From Bacillota bacterium (lineage in GTDB: Bacteria; Bacillota; Clostridia; Lachnospirales; Lachnospiraceae): a DNA stretch of 5,194 bases. The position numbers were made by a program, and so were the translations under genes. Position 1 is the stretch's first letter. Each line of letters starts with the position of its first letter. Below are positions 1 through 5,194 of this stretch, one piece after another. The stretch lies in assembly GCA_023458855.1 (NCBI GenBank), contig JAEWWQ010000188.1, positions 1 to 5,194 on the forward strand, read 5' to 3'. A model generated the notes under the pieces. That model saw only the letters and a list, made by a program, of their open reading frames with translations, did not search any database and had not been told where the DNA came from.

Positions 1-493
1 TACCGGCGCCCCCTTCTCCAAATTGTACATTGGAATTAGGAAGTAGTTCCCCTGTTTCCCAAAAATGCTCCACACTCTTCAGCCTCTGTTCCGCATCCTG
101 TCCTCGTTCCAGTACAATTGGCATGTATCCATGCAATGCCAGTATATATGCACAAAACAGACCGGCAGGACCGGTGCCGATAACAACGGGTCTTTGTATC
201 ATTTTCCGCTGGCCATAAACCGGAAACTGATACTTTACGGAAGGTGCAATTGATATATTACTATCTTTACAATATTTTAAGACTTCATCCTGATTCTTTA
301 CGCTGACATCCAGAACTAAGCTATAAAATATATCCGGCTTTTTTCTGGCATCTATCGACTGCTTCACAATAGAAATGTTCAGAATCCGTTCAGACGGAAT
401 CCGAAGAGATTTCATCACTTTTTTTCTTATACAATTATCTTTATTTTCATAAAAATCTCTAGGCGTAACCTTTATCTGATTAATCCGTATCAT
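1..493 (-). CDS. COG2509-type FAD-dependent dehydrogenase, N-terminal part (gene runs off the left edge)
   Basis: Only the first 164 residues are visible, beginning MIRINQIKV; the frame is open to base 2. An N-terminal domain of about 95 residues carries the signature SIDARKKPDI (residues 46-55). A Rossmann FAD-binding segment follows, with the dinucleotide motif GTGPAG at 106-111, an acidic residue ending the second strand (LERG, 128-131) and NVQFGEGGAG at 155-164, just before the cut. This arrangement is typical of the uncharacterised 'NAD(FAD)-utilizing dehydrogenase' family COG2509, whose members are usually about 530 residues, so roughly two thirds is missing. The substrate is unknown for the family. 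The ATG at 491-493 is supported by AAGGAG (499-504) five bases upstream. That site overlaps the stop codon of the preceding flavoprotein gene, with only ten bases between the two genes, so they are almost certainly co-transcribed. The family call is firm; the physiological role is not. Confidence 0.9.
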   Translation of the reverse strand, partial: MIRINQIKVTPRDFYENKDNCIRKKVMKSLRIPSERILNISIVKQSIDARKKPDIFYSLVLDVSVKNQDEVLKYCKDSNISIAPSVKYQFPVYGQRKMIQRPVVIGTGPAGLFCAYILALHGYMPIVLERGQDAEQRLKSVEHFWETGELLPNSNVQFGEGGAG

Positions 494-503
494 GCGCACT
501 CCT

Positions 504-1739
504 TTATTTGTTTTTGGCAGCAGTCTTGCCAGCGATAAATCCCGTTGACCACGCCCATTGAAGGTTATATCCCCCGCAGATTCCGTCAACATCCAATAAT
601 TCTCCTGTCAGAAATAGACCAGGCACTTTTTTTGCTTCACAAGTATCCGTTATTTCTTTACAATCAACACCCCCGCAGCAGACCTGTGCATTTAGAAATG
701 AATTGGTTGCGCTTACTTCTACGTTCCACGTTTTGATAACATCTATCAATTTTTCAATTTGTTTATCTGACAATTCCGATAATCTGCATTCCGGTTTTAT
801 TCCATTTTGTTTCCAGAGCATATATAATAACTTTTTATTCATAAGTCCAAGCATTGCTTCTTCCACTGTTTTATCAGGATGTGTATTCATCTTCGTTAAA
901 AAAGCGGAAATCATCTCTTTTGACATAACAGGCAATAAATCTATTTTCACGGTAACTTTCTTATGTACATTAAGTGCTTTTGCAGCAATTCTGCTTAGTT
1001 GGAAAACTGGTATGCCGGAAATTCCATAATCTGTCAATTGCAATTCGCCATACTCCTCTTTTACAATAGCTCCATCAATATGTAATTTTAATTTTGCTTC
1101 ACAGCGAACCCCGGCTATTGCTTTAAAATAATTGCCCGTGCATCGAAGCTGCACAAGGGCAGGAAGGGGGGGAATCACGTTGAGTCCGAATTTCTTTGCC
1201 AGTTCATAACCGCTGCCATCTGAACCTGACTGCGGACTTGCTTTTCCACCGCAGGCTAAGATAACTGTGTCGCTTTGATAAATACCTTGGTCAGTATCGA
1301 TTGTGAATTGGCTTTTTCCACTTTTGCCTTCCGGAACAGCTGTCACTTTTTTTACATCACACGCTGTTATAATCTCAACGTTTCTATATTTTAGTTCAAT
1401 TCTAAGCAAATCCAGCACTGTAGATGCCTGCTCAGACATTGGATATAAATAATCGTTCTTGCTCTTTATGAAAAGCCCGATTCCTTCAAAAAAAGAAATG
1501 GTATCCTTTTCATTGAACTGTCGAAAAATAGTCTCCACAAACCGAGGGCTGTCGCTATAATATTTATCAGCAGAAAAAGACAGGTTGGAAAGATTGCATT
1601 TCCCATTTCCTGTCATTAATATTTTTTTGCCAATGCGATCTTTATGTTCCAGAATTACTACCTGTGCTCCATATCTTGCAGCTGCAATTGCAGCCATAAT
1701 CCCGGAAGCACCACCACCTATTACTGTAACCTTGCTCAT
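504..1739 (-). CDS. HI0933/YhiN/BaiN-family NAD(P)/FAD-dependent oxidoreductase
   Basis: This 411-residue cytosolic flavoprotein has the full length of the HI0933 family. The FAD Rossmann motif GGGASG lies at residues 8-13, with E31 at the end of the second strand as the expected ribose ligand. The family signature GKKILMTGNGKCNLSN is at 37-52. A second FAD-contact strand, LACGG, is at 161-165, LTDYGISGIPVFQLSR at 235-250, and the C-terminal FAD-closing block at 374-400 contains GELLDVDGICGGYNLQWAW. One family member, BaiN of Clostridium scindens, has been linked to reductive steps of bile acid metabolism. Most members have no proven substrate, and many bacteria without bile acid chemistry carry one, so that role should not be transferred here. 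The start is supported by AAGAGG (1745-1750) five bases before ATG. A candidate SigA-type promoter lies upstream at 1782-1810. The gene is followed after ten bases by another FAD protein gene. Four cysteines cluster between residues 354 and 367. Confidence 0.95.
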   Translation of the reverse strand: MSKVTVIGGGASGIMAAIAAARYGAQVVILEHKDRIGKKILMTGNGKCNLSNLSFSADKYYSDSPRFVETIFRQFNEKDTISFFEGIGLFIKSKNDYLYPMSEQASTVLDLLRIELKYRNVEIITACDVKKVTAVPEGKSGKSQFTIDTDQGIYQSDTVILACGGKASPQSGSDGSGYELAKKFGLNVIPPLPALVQLRCTGNYFKAIAGVRCEAKLKLHIDGAIVKEEYGELQLTDYGISGIPVFQLSRIAAKALNVHKKVTVKIDLLPVMSKEMISAFLTKMNTHPDKTVEEAMLGLMNKKLLYMLWKQNGIKPECRLSELSDKQIEKLIDVIKTWNVEVSATNSFLNAQVCCGGVDCKEITDTCEAKKVPGLFLTGELLDVDGICGGYNLQWAWSTGFIAGKTAAKNK

Positions 1740-1781
1740 ATTAACCTCTTTTGCTTACCGACTATCACGCATTCGCTAAAT

Positions 1782-1810
1782 ATTATAATACTAACTTGAA
1801 TAAGACTCAA
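1782..1810 (-). promoter_or_regulatory. Candidate SigA-type promoter for the two flavoprotein genes
   Basis: Reading the minus strand, TTGAGT (1805-1810) is followed after exactly 17 bases by a perfect TATAAT (1782-1787). The -35 matches the consensus at four of six bases, including TTGA. Transcription would begin near 1775, giving a leader of about 36 bases before the ATG at 1739. The promoter overlaps the last codons and stop of the BofC-like gene. AT-rich DNA gives chance TATAAT matches, but the spacing and the position directly before the flavoprotein pair favour a real site. The -10 lies inside a perfect 10-base palindrome (1781-1790). Confidence 0.5.
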
Positions 1811-2441
1811 GAAAATTATATAATTCCTCTTCGTCTTCAATATACTTTCTATCTAATATTTCTGTCTGTATATCGTATGGCAGACTATCCATGTTAATGT
1901 CTGTATACAAATATACCGTTTTCATATCGCTTTTATAAACCGTAACATAATTATCTTCCGCAACAAGATAAAAAAATTCGGGAACCTCTTCCTCTTCCAT
2001 GACCTGATAATTTTTGCGCACAATAATCTTATCTTCTGAAAAAAGCTCCAGACTTGCAGATATAAATCCTTTTTCCTGATCTGCCAGTGCTGGTGATATC
2101 GTATACTCAGCTAATTCTTCTTCCAGACGTTCACGGGTAAGACCTATATATTTTGCAGGAATCATTTCACTTATATCTGTATAGGAACCTGTATTTTTGT
2201 CATAACTTCTGACTATATAATTCGTCTGTCCGCTCACTTTTTCTTCAGAAAGCGCTGCAGCTTCTGCAACACTTTCACTGACATCTGGAATATATGCTTC
2301 ATCTTCAACCACTGCAAAAGGCTTTTGCTGCTGTTCCTTTATTATTTTATGAGAATCCAGATATACTTTTGAAATGACTCCCACACTGAAAAATGTTGCA
2401 GCTGTAAGAAAAAACAAGCTGATTCTATACAAACACTTCAT
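1791..2441 (-). CDS. Membrane-anchored BofC-like protein
   Basis: This 216-residue protein has a short basic N-terminus and one hydrophobic segment at about residues 6-27, with no lipobox cysteine, so it is probably anchored with its bulk outside the cytoplasm (or in the intermembrane space of a forespore). Residues 42-70 form an acidic, alanine-rich linker. Residues 74-150 look like a small alpha/beta domain with the pattern 'P...G.TRE.LEEEL', and 156-216 form a C-terminal domain ending in EELYNFLESYSS. The order of elements (FFYLVAEDNYVTVY, a central DINMDSLP, then a final helix ending near YSS) resembles the C-terminal half of Bacillus BofC. BofC restrains the SpoIVB signalling protease in the SigK checkpoint. 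I judged the resemblance by eye; identity is low, so BofC function is inference. AGGAG at 2448-2452 lies six bases before ATG. The flippase gene ends 46 bases upstream. An alternative reading is a lineage-specific envelope protein unrelated to sporulation. Confidence 0.6.
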   Translation of the reverse strand: MKCLYRISLFFLTAATFFSVGVISKVYLDSHKIIKEQQQKPFAVVEDEAYIPDVSESVAEAAALSEEKVSGQTNYIVRSYDKNTGSYTDISEMIPAKYIGLTRERLEEELAEYTISPALADQEKGFISASLELFSEDKIIVRKNYQVMEEEEVPEFFYLVAEDNYVTVYKSDMKTVYLYTDINMDSLPYDIQTEILDRKYIEDEEELYNFLESYSS

Positions 2442-2459
2442 AATAAACTCCTTTTTGTA

Positions 2460-2489
2460 TAGTATCAGCCTATTTTCTCTATTTTATTC
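2460..2489 (-). promoter_or_regulatory. Weak candidate SigG/SigF-like promoter before the BofC-like gene
   Basis: On the minus strand GAATA (2485-2489) is followed after 18 bases by GATACTA (2460-2466). Forespore SigG promoters of Bacillus have roughly a GNATR -35 and a CATNNTA -10 at this spacing, so the -35 fits and the -10 differs at its first base only. No good SigA alternative is seen in the 46-base gap. The match could easily be chance in AT-rich DNA. A start about seven bases downstream would leave the AGGAG ribosome site almost at the 5' end, which counts against it. Confidence 0.2.
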
Positions 2490-4143
2490 ATTCATGTAGT
2501 ACACGTGTTATTCTGGCAATCTTTACTATCATCTTACCAAACGGCATCGACAGCATTTCTTTTTCATTAACAGTCCTAAACAATACGATAAGAATAATAT
2601 ATGCCACCGTCCCCAAAATAAAAGCAAGAATCACTGCGGCTGTATTTCCAATGGCTCCTTCTAATATCTTATAAATCAGATACTCAATCAAGCCCACAAC
2701 TCCGGAAGCAACAAGTGGAATTACGAATGTCCTGAGCCACTCCACTTTATACTTCATAATTTTTTTTATAGCAAGATGATTCAATCCGCAGGTTACAAAA
2801 GCCATAATGATATTGGCATATACCACCGCATGAATTCCCAGATTCATATAGTTTAACATTACTATTAATGTAATGATGTGCAAAGCCAGGGCAATGATAT
2901 TATTAATCGTAACAATCTTAATCTTGTTCATACCTTGTAACACAGCATTTCCGACAGATGCATAGGAAATCAGAGCAATGACAGGAGCACCTTCCTTAAG
3001 CAGCTGATGAGCCAATGAAATGTCACCTCTGAAAAATGTATTCAAGACTGGTCTCGCCATAATAATCAATCCAATCATAAATGGTATTGTAATAATCATG
3101 GTCAATCTATATACCACAGACACCTTATTGCGGATCAGACGCATGTCCACTCTCTCATAAGATGCATTCAACGCCGGCACAATGGGAATCCATATCATGC
3201 TGGCAATTGCAATAGGTATCCAGACCATCACTTTATATTTTCCTGAATAGATACCGTAATTTACCACCTGGCCTGCTGCCTGACCACTCTCCGTCATACT
3301 ATGATTGTATATGATCTGATCTACTATATTGCTGGCATGATAAACGCATGCAATCAGACTCATCGGAATCAGCGCATACAATAAGGAATTCAGAATAACC
3401 TTGGTAGATTCATTTCCCCTTGTATTATCCTTCTCCATTTGTTTTCTTCTTTGCTGCCTGAACATTCCAAATACAAATAATAAGAACAGAAATGAAACAG
3501 CCAGCCCGATTATCGTTCCAACCGAAATTCCCATTACAGCAAAAGCCGCCGCAAAAGAATTATTATGAAGTAAATGTGCAACTTTAATTCCATAATTACA
3601 TAACAGTAAAGAGGCAATTATACTGGCTATAGCACCGACCACACAATCCGCAATTTGAGAAACACAAGTCGGCATCGTGGTACCCATTCCCTCAAAATAC
3701 CCTCTGAAACTCACTACCAGGCCCATGATAATAGCTGCAGGTCCAAGCATTTTTAACGAAATTGCACTCATTGGAACAAGTATGACAGTATCTGCAAAAT
3801 AATCTCCACCCAATACAAATGCCAGACATATTACAATTCCAACTATCAAATTCCAAAACAGCGCTGTCTTAAATATACGATACGCATTTCTATATTGTCC
3901 CCTTGCAGTTCTGACCGCAATTGTTCTTGCCATAGCTTCCGGCATACTGCTTACCGTTAACAGCAATGCTATTGCATATATTTCAAAAGCCGCCGAATAA
4001 ATTCCGTTTCCCTCATCCCCTATGACGCGCGTCAGCGGAATCCTTGCAAATAATGCAATCAGCTGTACCATTACACCTGTCGTTGCCAATATATTTTTCT
4101 TTCCTATGACGTTAGATTTATGATCTGCTTTATTGTTCTTCAT
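2488..4143 (-). CDS. SpoVB/YtgP-type MOP-superfamily lipid-linked oligosaccharide flippase
   Basis: This 551-residue integral membrane protein has about 14 hydrophobic segments, spread from residue 18 to 522. The long cytosolic loop after the sixth is rich in arginine, lysine and other polar residues (about 228-248). The N-terminal pattern ARIPLTRVIGDEGNGIY (33-49) and the block RGYFEGMGTTMPTCVSQ (147-163) are characteristic of the SpoVB/YtgP branch of the MOP (MurJ/Wzx-like) superfamily, whose members are close to 520-550 residues. The family moves undecaprenyl-linked saccharides such as lipid II across the membrane. In Bacillus YtgP acts as a lipid II flippase in growth and SpoVB is needed for spore cortex. 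The sequence alone does not say which role applies here, so no symbol is given. The ATG overlaps the ybeY stop as ATGA (4140-4143), and AGAGG (4147-4151) lies only three bases before ATG, so translation is probably coupled to ybeY. The BofC-like gene downstream gives a mild hint of a sporulation role. Confidence 0.9.
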   Translation of the reverse strand: MKNNKADHKSNVIGKKNILATTGVMVQLIALFARIPLTRVIGDEGNGIYSAAFEIYAIALLLTVSSMPEAMARTIAVRTARGQYRNAYRIFKTALFWNLIVGIVICLAFVLGGDYFADTVILVPMSAISLKMLGPAAIIMGLVVSFRGYFEGMGTTMPTCVSQIADCVVGAIASIIASLLLCNYGIKVAHLLHNNSFAAAFAVMGISVGTIIGLAVSFLFLLFVFGMFRQQRRKQMEKDNTRGNESTKVILNSLLYALIPMSLIACVYHASNIVDQIIYNHSMTESGQAAGQVVNYGIYSGKYKVMVWIPIAIASMIWIPIVPALNASYERVDMRLIRNKVSVVYRLTMIITIPFMIGLIIMARPVLNTFFRGDISLAHQLLKEGAPVIALISYASVGNAVLQGMNKIKIVTINNIIALALHIITLIVMLNYMNLGIHAVVYANIIMAFVTCGLNHLAIKKIMKYKVEWLRTFVIPLVASGVVGLIEYLIYKILEGAIGNTAAVILAFILGTVAYIILIVLFRTVNEKEMLSMPFGKMIVKIARITRVLHE

Positions 4144-4652
4144 AATCCTCTTTCATCTCTTGTAATTCCCAAAATTGTTAATATCGCTTCCTGTTTTTCT
4201 TCCATCACTGATGCTTCCTCCGGAACCATGTGATCATATCCTAGTAAGTGTAGCATACTATGTGCGACAAGAAAAGAAAATTCTCGGAGTATACTATGTC
4301 CATACTGTTCCGCCTGTTCATAGACTCTGTCTATAGACAGGATAATATCTCCAAGCAGCAATTCCTCTGTATCCGGATTAAAATAGCTCGCCTTATCCTG
4401 TTCTGCCTTCTCATAATTTGCAGGTTCCTCATAATCCACATTGGGAAAAGACAACACATCCGTTTCCTGGTCGATACCCCGATATTCTTTATTGAATTCA
4501 TGGATCCCCTTGTTATCAGTCAATAAAATATTGATTTCCACTTCATAAGGACATTTTTCTGCATCCAGGACTGCTCTTGCAACCAGTTCTACAGTTTTTT
4601 CAATATCAAAAGGCAGTTCTGCTCCGATTTCATTTTCAACGCAAAAAGTCAT
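4140..4652 (-). CDS. ybeY: Endoribonuclease YbeY (rRNA maturation factor)
   Basis: YbeY is a single-domain metal-dependent endoribonuclease that takes part in 16S rRNA 3'-end maturation and 70S ribosome quality control. The zinc motif H-x3-H-x5-H is intact at H131, H135 and H141 (HSMLHLLGYDH). The upstream family block YRGIDQETDVLSFP is at 57-70 and LLGDIILS at 99-106. At 170 residues it is slightly longer than the Escherichia coli protein. The extra length is mainly an acidic, polar insertion between SFP and LLGD (about 71-97), which I associate with clostridial YbeYs. The first motif residue after H131 is serine where glycine is common. The ATG at 4652 lies inside the 3' end of the HD-protein gene, with a 17-base overlap. 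AGGAGG at 4665-4670 lies 12 bases before it, rather far but strong. The gene order HD protein then YbeY is the common Firmicute arrangement. Confidence 0.97.
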   Translation of the reverse strand: MTFCVENEIGAELPFDIEKTVELVARAVLDAEKCPYEVEINILLTDNKGIHEFNKEYRGIDQETDVLSFPNVDYEEPANYEKAEQDKASYFNPDTEELLLGDIILSIDRVYEQAEQYGHSILREFSFLVAHSMLHLLGYDHMVPEEASVMEEKQEAILTILGITRDERGL

Positions 4653-5194
4653 AATACAATTTTTCCTCCTTAAATACGCTTTTCATTTTGACAAAATCTG
4701 CAATGGTCAATTCACATTGTTCCAAAATTCCACTTTCCATTTTTTTGTCAAAAATCGTATCTATAACCTGATCATACGCGATTTCTATTTCTGGATTTTT
4801 TTTAAAAAGATACATTATTGAGCTAACGACAGCATCAGAAAAATATACAATTGCCGTCTCTTTTTCTAAAACCTTTTTATTTCTGCTATTGTAATTTAAT
4901 AGTAACCGGCAAAGTCTTGGCGGGAATTCATGGGTAAGTAATAACTTTTCGTATTCCTCCATTGTTGCATTATCACAAAAAGAACTCAACCTGTGATAAT
5001 ATCCCCCTGCTTTTGCAAGTATTGCATCGCAATTGAGTCTGACCGCAATTTTATCACTAAAATGAGCGGTATGAATTGCATGGTAATAAGACTCCTTTGA
5101 CTTCGTCTTGAGCTCAATCATAAGAGAATACTCCGGATCCGTTATTGTCATATACTTATCCCTGAATCTATGTACTTTAGTAACACTATAGTAT
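4636..5194 (-). CDS. 7TM-HD (PgpH/YqfF-type) protein, C-terminal HD domain only, degenerate active site (gene runs off the right edge)
   Basis: The frame stays open from the TGA at 4636 to the window edge, giving 185 visible residues. The ATG at 5151 is internal: the codons before it encode HRFRDKY and continue the domain. The family pattern is clear: TDPEYSLMIEL (18-28), SYYHAIHTAHFSDKIA (35-50), AKAGGYYH (60-67), TAIVYFSDAVVSS (113-125) and the closing segment DQVIDTIFDKKMESGILEQC (141-160). PgpH-type proteins are membrane receptors whose cytosolic HD domain hydrolyses cyclic di-AMP. Here H38 and D120 are kept. The HD dyad reads H67-R68 in place of His-Asp, the later His-His-Gly reads Tyr-Asn-Ser (101-103), and some 25-30 residues usually found between these motifs are missing. 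Hydrolysis is therefore unlikely, while ligand binding or a structural role remains possible. The numbering counts from the window edge. The membrane and extracellular parts lie outside the window. The 3' end overlaps ybeY by 17 bases. Confidence 0.88.
   Translation of the reverse strand, partial: YYSVTKVHRFRDKYMTITDPEYSLMIELKTKSKESYYHAIHTAHFSDKIAVRLNCDAILAKAGGYYHRLSSFCDNATMEEYEKLLLTHEFPPRLCRLLLNYNSRNKKVLEKETAIVYFSDAVVSSIMYLFKKNPEIEIAYDQVIDTIFDKKMESGILEQCELTIADFVKMKSVFKEEKLYYDFLR

Noticed and set aside
30..253. Two overlapping 62-residue plus-strand open frames
   Set aside because: Both are antisense to the FAD-binding segment of the COG2509-type gene and resemble no protein I recognise.
545..736. 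A 63-residue plus-strand open frame
   Set aside because: Antisense to the conserved C-terminal motif region of the HI0933-family gene.
703..1029. A 108-residue plus-strand open frame
   Set aside because: It lies wholly antisense to the well-supported HI0933-family gene, has no plausible ribosome site or family resemblance, and its hydrophobic character follows from reading the complement of that gene.
1585..1779. A 64-residue plus-strand open frame
   Set aside because: It is antisense to the FAD-binding N-terminus of the HI0933-family gene and to its leader.
1781..1790. The palindrome TATTATAATA as a terminator or operator
   Set aside because: It is only ten AT bases with no loop, no GC stem and no following T-run on the coding strand; it is better explained as a promoter -10 region.
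2442..2487. A terminator between the flippase and BofC-like genes
   Set aside because: No GC-rich inverted repeat followed by a T-run is visible; the gap is short and holds mainly the ribosome site of the next gene.
4260..4526. An 88-residue plus-strand open frame
   Set aside because: It is antisense to ybeY, whose catalytic motifs are intact; no independent evidence supports it.
4636..5151. A complete 171-residue gene starting at the ATG at 5151
   Set aside because: The frame is open upstream to the window edge and the preceding codons continue the 7TM-HD family sequence, so the ATG is an internal methionine of a truncated gene.

Overview
The window is a stretch of ordinary chromosome from a low-GC, spore-associated Firmicute, most likely a clostridial member of the Lachnospiraceae. 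This placement rests on the AT-rich coding DNA, strong AGGAG-type ribosome sites, the family combination (7TM-HD protein, YbeY, SpoVB/YtgP-type flippase, BofC-like protein, HI0933-type flavoprotein, COG2509 flavoprotein) and the sequence character of the proteins. It is inference and was not checked against a database.

All six genes lie on the minus strand, so transcription runs from high to low coordinates. They are: (1) the C-terminal part of a 7TM-HD (PgpH/YqfF-type) protein entering from the right edge (4636-5194); (2) ybeY, the rRNA-maturation endoribonuclease (4140-4652), which overlaps the end of the HD gene by 17 bases; (3) a 551-residue lipid-linked oligosaccharide flippase of the SpoVB/YtgP (MOP/MurJ-like) group (2488-4143), whose ATG overlaps the ybeY stop as ATGA; (4) a membrane-anchored 216-residue protein resembling the sporulation checkpoint protein BofC (1791-2441); (5) an HI0933/YhiN/BaiN-family FAD oxidoreductase (504-1739); (6) the N-terminal 164 residues of a COG2509-type FAD-dependent dehydrogenase leaving at the left edge (1-493).

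The genes are packed tightly. The first three overlap and are probably translationally coupled. The BofC-like gene follows after a 46-base gap. A good SigA-like promoter (TTGAGT, 17 bases, TATAAT) sits over the 3' end of the BofC-like gene and probably starts a separate two-gene transcript for the paired flavoproteins. No gap exceeds 51 bases. I saw no RNA gene, mobile element, CRISPR array, long repeat or convincing terminator.

The genes suggest two themes: RNA and second-messenger housekeeping (HD protein, YbeY) and cell-envelope or spore functions (flippase, BofC-like). The flavoproteins form a separate redox pair. I do not see a new multi-gene system. The points most worth a second look are the HD domain that has lost key metal ligands, the spore-linked pairing of flippase and BofC-like protein, and the two candidate promoters.
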